Source: Niastella yeongjuensis (GTDB lineage: Bacteria > Bacteroidota > Bacteroidia > Chitinophagales > Chitinophagaceae). Taken from it: DNA of 64,000 nt. The translations under genes were made by a program, and so were the position numbers. The notes beneath the pieces are model-generated. The model was not told the origin of the DNA. It searched no databases and was given only the letters and a program-made list of their open reading frames with translations. Within the stretch, counting starts at the first letter, position 1. Each line of letters starts with the position of its first letter. Below, piece after piece: positions 31,904-41,477 of the stretch. The stretch is from assembly GCF_900110245.1 (NCBI RefSeq), contig NZ_FOCZ01000006.1, forward strand, positions 526,435 through 590,434, written 5' to 3'.

Positions 31904-34900
31904 ATGAAACCGAACGATTGGTACAATTTGTTTTTGCATACAAGAGATCTATCCATCCCTTCAGGCCAGCCTCTCTACAGTTATAAAATAAAACAACCCG
32001 AGTTTTTTGATTTAACCAGTACGCTTAGGGACAACCGGCCCGAGCTGCCGTACTGGGACTGCTGCTTTGTTCTTTTTGCTACTGAATGGTGGCGAAAATT
32101 TTACGAAGGCGGACCCTGGACCTGGGACCCCATTTTAAAATACATTGGTCACCCCAACCTGCCCGTAGCAGACCGGAACCGGTTTGTTTCAAACGGGTTT
32201 AGAAAATGGAAACGGCCGCTCAATGAACGATTGAATGGGAAAGACTTTATAGGCACAGTTATCATTGAATGCGGCTTGCCCCTAAAGGTACTTGAATCAG
32301 AACACTACCTGGCCGATCTGATCACGGACCTATACCAGGAAATAGGCGCTATTTCTTCTATTGAAACAGAACATATTGAACTGGCAAGAGCTATTTCAAT
32401 ACAACGCAGGGTACCACCGGTTTTTCAAAAAGACGCATTCCTTCACCTGCTACTGCAATTTGTAACAGAACTGGTAAGCATCAATACAAAACATGGATTT
32501 ACCAGTGCCGACACCCCGGTGCCCCTGCTCGATAAACTCAGCCCGGGCTGGCGGGCGCAATTTCCGGTACGCATAGAAGATTCGGCAGGAAGAAAATTTA
32601 TTGAACAGTTGCTGGCAGGCGTGTCAAAAGCACATACCCACCAGCCTGTTCTTATCCGGGCAACACACGAGATCCATCATGTAGCCCATCAGCGGCAACT
32701 GAACACCTATATACACGTAAAACCGGGTTTGTATAAATTAGCAGACCTGTCTATTTCCACTACAGATTTCGATCTGCTTTCCAATAAACTGGAGATCTAT
32801 ATAAGTAATGGCTCGGGCGTAAAAAGAATAGGGTATGCCTTTAAAGATCCGGACCAGGAAGGTTTTCACCTCGATGAGATCGACAAATACCCCGTACCCG
32901 GCACCAGCACGGATGAATGGAGTCTGTACCTGCTGGACCCGAAAAATTATTATAAGGTACCCCTTACAGTGGCCAACGCCGGTATTCTCAAAGATGGAGA
33001 ACCGCTGATCTTTAAACAAAATGATAATACAGCACACCTCTGGAAACTGGTAGCTTCCGGTACCAGCAAATTGCCGTTTGGCATATACTGGCTATTGGTA
33101 GCAAAAAACGCCACCCTGCTATCAGGCGCGTGGACGCCACTGGACAATAACCTGACGGATGACTCGACGTTCACGCTTTATGAAGTAACCGCCAATTTGA
33201 GCATTGAACACGGCAACAACAGTTTTCACCTCAGCTTTTCCGATGAACCCGAAAACTTCACCTATGAGGTGCTTGCGCAGCCCAATGGTTTTGATTTTTA
33301 CCAGGAAGCTAACAAGGCCATCTACCGCGGCTGGCCGAAAATTTATAAAATAAGGACCGATGGGATAGTGATCGGCCAAATAAGAACAGGGCTTGAATAT
33401 TTACAGGATGATAGCTGGCTTAAACTATCGCCTGAGGTCATAGGAAAGGTAAAGATCAGGCTAACAAATAACAACGCGGTTGTTTTCTGTAAAACGCTCC
33501 AGGTATTACCAGCCGACTTTTCCGTGGAATTCAATACAGACGAGAAAAAGGTACAACTCCTGCATTCCAGCCGCTTTTCTGTTGCCGTTTATAGCAGCAG
33601 CCCCACCATTATAACGCAACATGGCAGTGGTCACTCCATAACCTTTACCGATCCCAACTTGTTGCGGGAGAGTTTTGAAATTGGGCTTACCCCCAAAGGC
33701 GTAAAAGCAGGCGCCATCAAACTCACTATTCCCTGCCCCAAACAACAATTGTATTTTTACAATGCAGCCAGCGAGCAGCTGCCCTATAAAGCCTCTCTTT
33801 ACCTGCACGATTTGTACGGCTCCCGACTAAACATTGGCAACCTGCTGCCCTATGCGCAAACCTACCGGCTAAAACTACAACTGATAGACGCACAGCAACA
33901 GGAAGACATTTCACTGTACAGATCCATCAGAGTACCTGCCTACGGCAACTTTGAGCTGCCCCTGGTGGCCTTGAAAGACTACATGCTTTCCCTGCTTTCT
34001 ATCTCGGCCAATATCGATGCGGGTATCCTCATTTCCTGCGATGATAAAGCGGCTATCGAAATCCGCCAGTTTGAATTCAACCTGGACCGATTGCCAGCAG
34101 GCTGTTTAAAAATAGCAGAGGTTAAAGATATAGCATCACCTTTTGATTTGCTGGCTTTCCGGCTTGATGAACCTTTCAATAAGGAGCAGATCACAACCAT
34201 CGAATGTCAACCCGAAAATGAACAATGGACGCTGCCGTCCCGGGAAGGAATATGGTTTATATATCCGGCAGCAGACCTGAAAAAACAGTTCCGCCCTACA
34301 GCTTATAAATTACAACAGGAAGTTGAACCAGTATCAACAATAACCCCACCGTTCAATCGCCTGTACAAAGTAGCGCTTTTAAACAAAGAAGAACGGCTTG
34401 TCGAAATGGACGGTATACTGGAGGTGATGACAAGCGATCACACCCACCCCGACTGGCCCGACATGTATGCGCTTTACCAGTCGCTGCAACACCTTCCCTT
34501 AAGCAGTCAGGATGTTTTTACCCGGCTCAGTAATCACAACAATGCCATTATAACGGCAGCGCTGTTATTGCCGGAAGACATGACCATACAACTAACCCAG
34601 GAATTTGCCATCATTTGGCCGCAATACCCGGTTGAGGAATGGATACGGGCGTTCACCCGTTATTACGCGTACATGTCGACACTTACGCCTGACTACGTTG
34701 TTCAGGTAGTTAAACATAAACTTGACTGGATCGGCCATCATTTAGGACTAACCGCTATAAAATGGAAAACAGAACAATTGTTTTTTGACAACGGCGATAA
34801 CCAGGCGTCAATAGTTCCGACGATGCTGGCCAGCATGCTCATTACAACGCGTTTAAATGGGGAAGAAAGAAAACCAGGGTTAAGGGCCCGCCATCCGGAA

Positions 34901-35179
34901 GATAAATGGCCCGATTACCTGCGGTCGGACCTTACAACCCTGTATAAAAAATTACCGGTTGAGATACGGGCATGGATTCCGGCCAACCTGCCGGCCGATC
35001 TGAAGTCTGTCGTATACCTCCCATTTGTATTGGCAGCCGCTGCAGCACAACCTGAACACTATAGCATGCCCAAACCAACCCCGCTCATCAAATTCAGGAT
35101 ACGGGAAATTATTTCATTTGACGAAGCGTGGTTCAACGAAATATATAATCTGATACTGGGTTTTCTTATAAACAGATAA
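31904..35179 (+). CDS. druH: DruH-like protein of a Druantia type III defence system
   Basis: 1091 residues from ATG 31904 (an in-frame GTG lies two codons earlier). The N-terminus carries LYSYKIKQPEFFDLTSTLRD and then YWDCCFVLFATEWWRKFYEG with GPWTWDPIL. This pattern resembles what I know as the STY4851/ECs_5259 protein family, the large subunit of Druantia type III. No enzymatic motif, signal peptide or membrane helix is visible. The middle (about 270-800) is rich in beta strands and the end is helical. The gene is 14 bp upstream of the giant DruE-like helicase in the same direction. The pair of a ~1000-residue unknown protein plus a ~2000-residue DUF1998 helicase is diagnostic of Druantia III phage defence. 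The role in the complex is not established from sequence. Confidence 0.75.
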   Translation: MKPNDWYNLFLHTRDLSIPSGQPLYSYKIKQPEFFDLTSTLRDNRPELPYWDCCFVLFATEWWRKFYEGGPWTWDPILKYIGHPNLPVADRNRFVSNGFRKWKRPLNERLNGKDFIGTVIIECGLPLKVLESEHYLADLITDLYQEIGAISSIETEHIELARAISIQRRVPPVFQKDAFLHLLLQFVTELVSINTKHGFTSADTPVPLLDKLSPGWRAQFPVRIEDSAGRKFIEQLLAGVSKAHTHQPVLIRATHEIHHVAHQRQLNTYIHVKPGLYKLADLSISTTDFDLLSNKLEIYISNGSGVKRIGYAFKDPDQEGFHLDEIDKYPVPGTSTDEWSLYLLDPKNYYKVPLTVANAGILKDGEPLIFKQNDNTAHLWKLVASGTSKLPFGIYWLLVAKNATLLSGAWTPLDNNLTDDSTFTLYEVTANLSIEHGNNSFHLSFSDEPENFTYEVLAQPNGFDFYQEANKAIYRGWPKIYKIRTDGIVIGQIRTGLEYLQDDSWLKLSPEVIGKVKIRLTNNNAVVFCKTLQVLPADFSVEFNTDEKKVQLLHSSRFSVAVYSSSPTIITQHGSGHSITFTDPNLLRESFEIGLTPKGVKAGAIKLTIPCPKQQLYFYNAASEQLPYKASLYLHDLYGSRLNIGNLLPYAQTYRLKLQLIDAQQQEDISLYRSIRVPAYGNFELPLVALKDYMLSLLSISANIDAGILISCDDKAAIEIRQFEFNLDRLPAGCLKIAEVKDIASPFDLLAFRLDEPFNKEQITTIECQPENEQWTLPSREGIWFIYPAADLKKQFRPTAYKLQQEVEPVSTITPPFNRLYKVALLNKEERLVEMDGILEVMTSDHTHPDWPDMYALYQSLQHLPLSSQDVFTRLSNHNNAIITAALLLPEDMTIQLTQEFAIIWPQYPVEEWIRAFTRYYAYMSTLTPDYVVQVVKHKLDWIGHHLGLTAIKWKTEQLFFDNGDNQASIVPTMLASMLITTRLNGEERKPGLRARHPEDKWPDYLRSDLTTLYKKLPVEIRAWIPANLPADLKSVVYLPFVLAAAAAQPEHYSMPKPTPLIKFRIREIISFDEAWFNEIYNLILGFLINR

Positions 35180-35193
35180 CACTAACCAACGAT

Positions 35194-38100
35194 ATGCATA
35201 AGCCTTATTTTGACTCCCTGATCCGTCGTTTGCGGGAACGCTCGCACGAAGCCACTGTAGGTGTATTAAGCCTGAAATCGGAACCATTAATGGCTTACCT
35301 GCGCGAATCCATGCGCAGGGAAAACAGTTTGCTGGCCGAACCCTTGTTCGAAGCCGTATTTCCGTGGCAGGAAAGTTCGACAACCTTTGCAGGCCTCGCC
35401 GGCAACCTGTTAACCCCTTCTGTCATAAATGCACTTGATAAGGAACAGCGAATCAAGGACACCGATAAGATAATCGACCTCAGCGGTCAGGCATTGAAAA
35501 AGCATTTCCGGCCCTATGTTCACCAGTTAAAGGTATGGGAGCTGCTGCAGCGCGACAAGCCCACTTCGGTGGTTGTTACCAGTGGTACCGGCTCTGGGAA
35601 AACGGAATGTTTTATGGTGCCCATCCTGAATGACCTGTCGAAAAAAACAGAAGCCGGCAGTGGTCCATTGCAAGGCGTACGGGCGCTTATTATTTACCCG
35701 CTCAACGCCCTGATCAATAGCCAGCGGGAACGCCTGCTTGCCTGGACAGCCTATTTTGGCAAGAACATCCGTTTTAGTTTATACAATGGTAATACGCCGC
35801 TACAATTAACCAAACATGCGCTGGCCACAAAACCGGCGAACGAAGTGTATGACCGGGAAGGTATTTGGGAATCGCCCCCGCCAATCCTCATCACCAACCC
35901 CACCATGCTTGAATACATGCTTATCAGAAGCAGTGACAAGCCCATATTGGAGAAATCGCAGGGGCTGCTGCAATACATTGTACTCGATGAAGCCCATACC
36001 TATATCGGCTCCCGTGCGGCTGAACTGGCCCTGCTGATCCGCCGCACCTTACATGGTTTTGGTGTACACCCGCAACAGGTACGCTTCATAGCCTGTTCGG
36101 CCACTGCTGGCAACGATGCGGAATCCAGGGAAAGCCTGCGTAAATACCTCTCCGGAATTGCCGGGGTAAACATAGAGCAAATTGAAGTGATCAATGGCTA
36201 TCGGGATATTCCTGAACTGCCGCCCATAAAACAATCGTCAGCTAAAAACATCAGAGAACTTGTACAGAACAATCACTGTGAACCCGAGACGATCATCCAC
36301 CACCCCCTGGCCCGGCAAATACGGCAATCGTTGGCCAGCTCACCCAAAACCATTTCAGAATTACATAAAGCCATTGCACCTGGTGTACCAATGACAGCTG
36401 ATAAAGAGGAAGAGATCCGTTTGTGGCTCGATCTGCTTTCACGGCCTGAACTGACATTCAACAGCGCGCATTTTCTTCCCCTGCGTGGTCATCTCTTTCA
36501 CCGCATCCTGCACGGCTTATGGGCATGCGCCGACAAAAACTGCACCGCCAAAAGGAATACGCCGCTCGATACGCCTCAATGGAATTTTGGTGCCGTGTAT
36601 ATGCAGCAAAGATTAAGCTGCACCTGTGGCGCTCCCGTATTTGAACTGGTATCGTGTAACGATTGCAACGAAGAACATTTACTGGCCAGCCGCGTTGAAC
36701 AAGGCGATCAGCTGGTGCAAACCATCAGCGAAAGCGTGGCAGAATTTGAACTGGGGTATGAAGCAGCAGATACAGAAGACGACGAATCGGAAACCGATAA
36801 AAAAGTAAGGGGCCATGCCATCGCCGGCAAACACTATCCCGGCGTTACCACACCGCTTAAAATAGATCTGAACGGCATAATCGATGGCCCCGACAACCGG
36901 CAGATAGAGATCTTCATCAACCATGGGGTCAATCAACAATGCGCTAAATGCGGGTTTGCAGGCAGCGGTAAGCTGGACCTTTTCCGGCACGCAATTTTAG
37001 GTGTTCCGTTTTACAGCACCTCCATTATCCCTGTTTTAATGGAGCATATACCCGATAGCAGCAAAGAGCCGTTAAGTAAACCCGGAAACGGACGCGCCCT
37101 TATTACGTTTTCAGATACCCGTCAGGGTACGGCCAGAATTGCCATTAAACTACAACAGGATGCCGAGCGCGCACGCTTACGTGGCTTAATAGTAAGACAA
37201 ATACACAACAGCATAAACCAGGAAGAAATAAACGAACTGGATAAACAGATTGCCACGCTGGAACCGCTTGCAAAAACCACCCCGGGACTCAACAGCATCC
37301 TCGATGATTATAGAAGAAAGAAGGAAGGGATTGCCAATTGCACATTACCCTGGAATGAATTGGTGAAAGGTTTAAAACATGTGCCCGATATCAAGGATCA
37401 CATGCTGAATTATTACCGCGACCTGGCGCCTGATATTTTTGACAGCCAAAACGGGCTTAATAACCTGGTGCGTTGCCTGTTGATCAGCAATTTCAGTACC
37501 CGGCCAAAACGATCGAACTCAACGGAAACGCTGGGCCTTGTTCAGATCTATTACGAAGGGCTGGATAAAATAAAGAAAGTACCCGACTACTGGAAACACA
37601 AAGGTTGTACGGTAAAAGACTGGCAGGATTTCTTAAAAATATGTCTTGATTTTCATGTAAGATCAGGCACCTTCTTAAATATCGATGATGATCTGTTGAA
37701 TTGGCTTGGCGGTCGTTTCACGGCCAAATACCTGCTGCCTGCAGAAGAAGGCGCCTTTAATGACCAGAAACACAAACGCTGGCCAACTTACAATCCCCAA
37801 AGACGGCTTCATCAAAACCGGCTGATCCGGCTGTTGGCAGTACTCTTCAGGATCAACCTCGATAAGATCAATGAAGAAGAGATCGACATCCTCAATACCC
37901 TGATGAACGAAGCGTGGAAAGACCTTACGTTTACCACCAACATCTTAACCAGGCAGGGCAATGGCTATCAATTGACCTATGAAAAAATGCTTTTCAGAAA
38001 ACCAACCGAAGCCTGGTTATGCCCCATTTCGCTGCGCGTGCTCGACACCACGTTAAAACGCATCACTCCGTTTTTACCACTCGATACCCAGGCCGAATTC

Positions 38101-41100
38101 ATATGCGACCGGTTAACGTTTCCGCAATACCCTTCTTTTACAGCCCCCGATGAAGCCAGCCGGCTGCAACAGGTAAGGGAATGGCTGCAAACAGATGAAG
38201 CCGTTACCACCTTGCGTAAAAAAGGGTTATGGACCGATCAATCGGATATTATCATTGAAGGCGGCAACTTTTACCGCGTAGCCGAACATTCGGCACAACA
38301 ATCGCCCGAGCGGTTACAGAAGTATGAAGAGTTGTTTAAAGCCGGTAAAATAAATGTATTGAGCTGCTCCACTACCATGGAAATGGGCGTGGATATTGGC
38401 GGCCTTACCATTGTAAGCAATCACAACGTACCGCCCCACCCTTCCAATTACCTGCAACGGGCAGGACGCGCCGGGCGACGAAAAGAGTCCCGTGCGTTAT
38501 CAATTACTCTTTGCAAAAACAACCCGCTCGAACTGCAGGTTTTCCGCAACCCCAAATGGCCGTTCGTAACGGCCATGCGACAACAGAATATTACCCTCAA
38601 TAGTGAAAAGATCGTTCAGCGGCACATCAACGCATTCCTGTTCGGCTATTTTACCAAAGACGAGTTAAAAGGGTACAAGATCGCCGCTACCTGTGAATGG
38701 TTTTTCACCCGGCAACAGGGAGAACCTTGTACTATTTGTGAAAGAATGACTGCCTGGCTGAATGAACAGGTAAGTACCAACAACATTCAACCACCTGTTG
38801 TAGACGGAATAAAAATTATCACCGCCAACAGCATTTTGCAAAACCGCCCGGCCCGCGAGTTACTGGCAACCAGCAGTAAAAGCCTGGAAGAAATATTTGA
38901 TACCTGGCGACAAACATATGACTCCCTGAAACAGGAATTAAGCACCGGCATTGAAGGCCGCGAAAAAGACCCGTATATGCGGAAGGTAGAATGGGAACTA
39001 AAAAAACACCTCGGCATTTATCTTATTTCCGAAATGGTGCACAGTGGTTATTTACCCGGGTATGGCTTTCCGACAGACATATCTACTTTCAACCCATTTT
39101 CAATAACCGACTTTAAGCGGAATAAAAACAGCGGGGCCGACAGAGAGGAACAACTGGCCATTTATAAAGGAATGCCCAGCCGGGATATGGCCATGGCGCT
39201 GTCTGAATATGCACCGGGCTCACAGGTGGTGCTGGATGGTAAAGTGTATACCTCGCAGGGAATTGTGCTGCATCAGCAAATACCCCACGAAACAGGCAAA
39301 ATGGAATCGCAGAAATTCAACGTAGCCTGGCGGTGCAGGAAATGTGGTAATATGGGCATCGATTCAGACCTTATGTTCAAAGGTCATTGCACCAATGCAC
39401 AATGTAACCATGAAATTGAGCTTAAACAACAACGCAAATTCATTTCCCCCAACGGCTTCAGTGTAGGGTTTTATTCCCAGCCTAACAACGATATTTCAAA
39501 ACAAACCTACATAGCTACCCCCGAACCCTGGATCAATGCCAACGATGAGATCAAACAATTTCCCAATGCAGCATTGGGTTATTACCGGGCGGGGGAAAAA
39601 GGGTTGATCTTTTATCACAGTGAAGGAGAAAACGGTTCGGGTTATGCCCTTTGTTTAAAGTGTGGCCATATGCAATCCATGACAGTGGCTGGCGAAGTGC
39701 CGCCCAGCTTTTCCGATCACAAACGGCTGCGGGGAAAATTCGGCGATCAAACCGGTTCAGCCTGCGACCCCGCCGACAATCAAATAAAACGGTTCATACA
39801 CCTGGGTCATTCCAACTCAACAGATATTTTTGAGATCTATTTAAAGAACAACGAGGGCGAATTCCTTACCATAAACGATTTCAATTATTCGCTATGCTGG
39901 ACCATGGGCGCAGCACTGCGATACGGGCTCAGCAGCTCACTGGGAATAAACATGGAAGAAATTGGGGTAACCGTACGGCAATCAACCATCCCCATCAATG
40001 CGGAAGAACCTGTATACGCGATTTGTTTATTCGATAAAACAGCCGGCGGTGCAGGCTTCAGTTCCAGCGGTCCGCAATATTTGGAAGAGATCTTTCACAA
40101 AGCAAAACAATTCCTGCATTGTAAATCGGATTGTACGGCAGCCTGTGAAAGCTGTCTGCTTCAATATGACCTGCGCAATGTAGCCGGGGAACTCAATCGC
40201 CGACTGGGTATCGACTACCTGTCGGAAAGTATGTTGGCCAAACTGGAATTACCAGCCGAAGAAAAGATCCTGGGGCCTTCCTCCCGCTACTGCAATTTTT
40301 CTTTGTATAAAGAAATACTTTTTGCAGCGAAGAACTACCAGCAACTCGATCTGTATGTATACGGGGAGGCAAAAAACTGGAACATCAGCTTATCGCCTAT
40401 ACGCGCCTTCCTGGCCGATTTCCGGTTCGAAGAAACAAGGGTCTTCTTATCAAAAAATGAGTTTAAACAACTGGATGAAGATCAACGGCTCGATCTTTTC
40501 TTTTTAACCTCGGCCCAGGTTACCATAATACTTACCGACCAACTGCCTGTGCTGTCCAAAGGGAAATTGCTGGCCACCATGCGTAACAAAACCGGGAACC
40601 GGTCATTTGCCATCAACGCAATTGACAATGGCGATTTCGATGCCCATTGGGCCGACACGTCGGAGGCTATCCTTGTTAAAAGCGATCAATATTCAGTGGA
40701 GGTGAAGGGCACCTCACTCGATCGCAGTTCCCTGTTCCATGAACTGAGAACTACGCAACAGCAGGTAGATATCAGAAGTGAATTTGACGGGCCAATCAAT
40801 TCGTTTGGCAGCCGGTTCTGGAACACGATCATCCAACATATACCGAAACTTGGCACTGTTGGTAATGAAACAAAATTGAGATCAATAACCTATACAGACA
40901 GATACGTGGCAACGCCCGCTCATGTACTGCTTTTACATCAGCTCATCAGCACCCTGCCATTTTCAACCAGCAGCCAGTTGACATTTCAGTTAGATACCAT
41001 GGTTATAGAACATTCCCATAATACCCGTTTACCGAGAGACCTGAATAAAAACTGGAGGCCAGCGGAAAGCATAAGCAAATGTAACCTGTTGAAACAATTA

Positions 41101-41394
41101 ATGGAGCAGTGCAATATATTCCCCCCGGCCGGGATCGATATCTCATTTAGCGACAAACGACAGCTAAGCCATGCACGCATATTGAAGCTCCAATTCGACA
41201 ATGGCAGCCTGCTTCATATCCGTCTCGACCAGGGCATGGGATATTGGAATGCCTATTTATCGGGCCAGTACTATCCATTCGATCTGGCGGTATCGGGTCA
41301 GCTACAATGGATCGCGCAAAACAGTTCTATGATCAATGTGCAGGGATATACAAATTATCCCACGCACATTTTTTTGAAATACGAAGCTGAATAA
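35194..41394 (+). CDS. druE: DruE-like giant DEAH helicase with DUF1998/MZB zinc domain
   Basis: 2066 residues. Helicase core: Walker A GTGSGKT at residues 131-137, DEAH box at 265-268, SAT motif at 302-304, ITFSDTRQGTARIA opening RecA domain 2 (about 630), STTMEMGVDIGG (V1066-D1067) and motif VI QRAGRAGRR at 1088-1096. A Cys cluster (about 445-490: CADKNC, CTCGAP, CNDCNEE) interrupts the core and another (C1381, C1384 plus GHCTNAQC) follows it. The MZB/DUF1998 zinc site is C1643, C1647, C1651, C1654. The last ~400 residues are unassigned. DUF1998 helicases of this size are the hallmark DruE of Druantia. It should translocate on DNA with ATP and cooperate with DruH against phage. No methylase or PLD gene follows, which argues against DISARM. 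Confidence 0.82.
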   Translation: MHKPYFDSLIRRLRERSHEATVGVLSLKSEPLMAYLRESMRRENSLLAEPLFEAVFPWQESSTTFAGLAGNLLTPSVINALDKEQRIKDTDKIIDLSGQALKKHFRPYVHQLKVWELLQRDKPTSVVVTSGTGSGKTECFMVPILNDLSKKTEAGSGPLQGVRALIIYPLNALINSQRERLLAWTAYFGKNIRFSLYNGNTPLQLTKHALATKPANEVYDREGIWESPPPILITNPTMLEYMLIRSSDKPILEKSQGLLQYIVLDEAHTYIGSRAAELALLIRRTLHGFGVHPQQVRFIACSATAGNDAESRESLRKYLSGIAGVNIEQIEVINGYRDIPELPPIKQSSAKNIRELVQNNHCEPETIIHHPLARQIRQSLASSPKTISELHKAIAPGVPMTADKEEEIRLWLDLLSRPELTFNSAHFLPLRGHLFHRILHGLWACADKNCTAKRNTPLDTPQWNFGAVYMQQRLSCTCGAPVFELVSCNDCNEEHLLASRVEQGDQLVQTISESVAEFELGYEAADTEDDESETDKKVRGHAIAGKHYPGVTTPLKIDLNGIIDGPDNRQIEIFINHGVNQQCAKCGFAGSGKLDLFRHAILGVPFYSTSIIPVLMEHIPDSSKEPLSKPGNGRALITFSDTRQGTARIAIKLQQDAERARLRGLIVRQIHNSINQEEINELDKQIATLEPLAKTTPGLNSILDDYRRKKEGIANCTLPWNELVKGLKHVPDIKDHMLNYYRDLAPDIFDSQNGLNNLVRCLLISNFSTRPKRSNSTETLGLVQIYYEGLDKIKKVPDYWKHKGCTVKDWQDFLKICLDFHVRSGTFLNIDDDLLNWLGGRFTAKYLLPAEEGAFNDQKHKRWPTYNPQRRLHQNRLIRLLAVLFRINLDKINEEEIDILNTLMNEAWKDLTFTTNILTRQGNGYQLTYEKMLFRKPTEAWLCPISLRVLDTTLKRITPFLPLDTQAEFICDRLTFPQYPSFTAPDEASRLQQVREWLQTDEAVTTLRKKGLWTDQSDIIIEGGNFYRVAEHSAQQSPERLQKYEELFKAGKINVLSCSTTMEMGVDIGGLTIVSNHNVPPHPSNYLQRAGRAGRRKESRALSITLCKNNPLELQVFRNPKWPFVTAMRQQNITLNSEKIVQRHINAFLFGYFTKDELKGYKIAATCEWFFTRQQGEPCTICERMTAWLNEQVSTNNIQPPVVDGIKIITANSILQNRPARELLATSSKSLEEIFDTWRQTYDSLKQELSTGIEGREKDPYMRKVEWELKKHLGIYLISEMVHSGYLPGYGFPTDISTFNPFSITDFKRNKNSGADREEQLAIYKGMPSRDMAMALSEYAPGSQVVLDGKVYTSQGIVLHQQIPHETGKMESQKFNVAWRCRKCGNMGIDSDLMFKGHCTNAQCNHEIELKQQRKFISPNGFSVGFYSQPNNDISKQTYIATPEPWINANDEIKQFPNAALGYYRAGEKGLIFYHSEGENGSGYALCLKCGHMQSMTVAGEVPPSFSDHKRLRGKFGDQTGSACDPADNQIKRFIHLGHSNSTDIFEIYLKNNEGEFLTINDFNYSLCWTMGAALRYGLSSSLGINMEEIGVTVRQSTIPINAEEPVYAICLFDKTAGGAGFSSSGPQYLEEIFHKAKQFLHCKSDCTAACESCLLQYDLRNVAGELNRRLGIDYLSESMLAKLELPAEEKILGPSSRYCNFSLYKEILFAAKNYQQLDLYVYGEAKNWNISLSPIRAFLADFRFEETRVFLSKNEFKQLDEDQRLDLFFLTSAQVTIILTDQLPVLSKGKLLATMRNKTGNRSFAINAIDNGDFDAHWADTSEAILVKSDQYSVEVKGTSLDRSSLFHELRTTQQQVDIRSEFDGPINSFGSRFWNTIIQHIPKLGTVGNETKLRSITYTDRYVATPAHVLLLHQLISTLPFSTSSQLTFQLDTMVIEHSHNTRLPRDLNKNWRPAESISKCNLLKQLMEQCNIFPPAGIDISFSDKRQLSHARILKLQFDNGSLLHIRLDQGMGYWNAYLSGQYYPFDLAVSGQLQWIAQNSSMINVQGYTNYPTHIFLKYEAE

Positions 41395-41414
41395 AAACGT
41401 TATGTCCAAAAAAA

Positions 41415-41451
41415 TGCGCCACAGCCCTGTAAAAACACAGAGTGTGACGCA
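41415..41451 (+). terminator. Hairpin terminator after druE
   Basis: TGCGCCACA (41415-41423) pairs with TGTGACGCA (41443-41451) with one mismatch, with an inner CTGT/ACAG pair. It starts 21 bp after the druE stop and precedes the convergent amidohydrolase gene. The T-tract is weak, so rho-independent function is probable but not certain. Confidence 0.5.
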
Positions 41452-41477
41452 ATTGTCTTACTTACCCTTCTACAAAA

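Noticed and set aside
31904..41394. DISARM or Dpd system instead of Druantia
   Set aside because: A single giant DUF1998 helicase with a ~1090-residue partner is present, but no separate drmA/drmB, PLD nuclease, DNA methylase or 7-deazaguanine genes.
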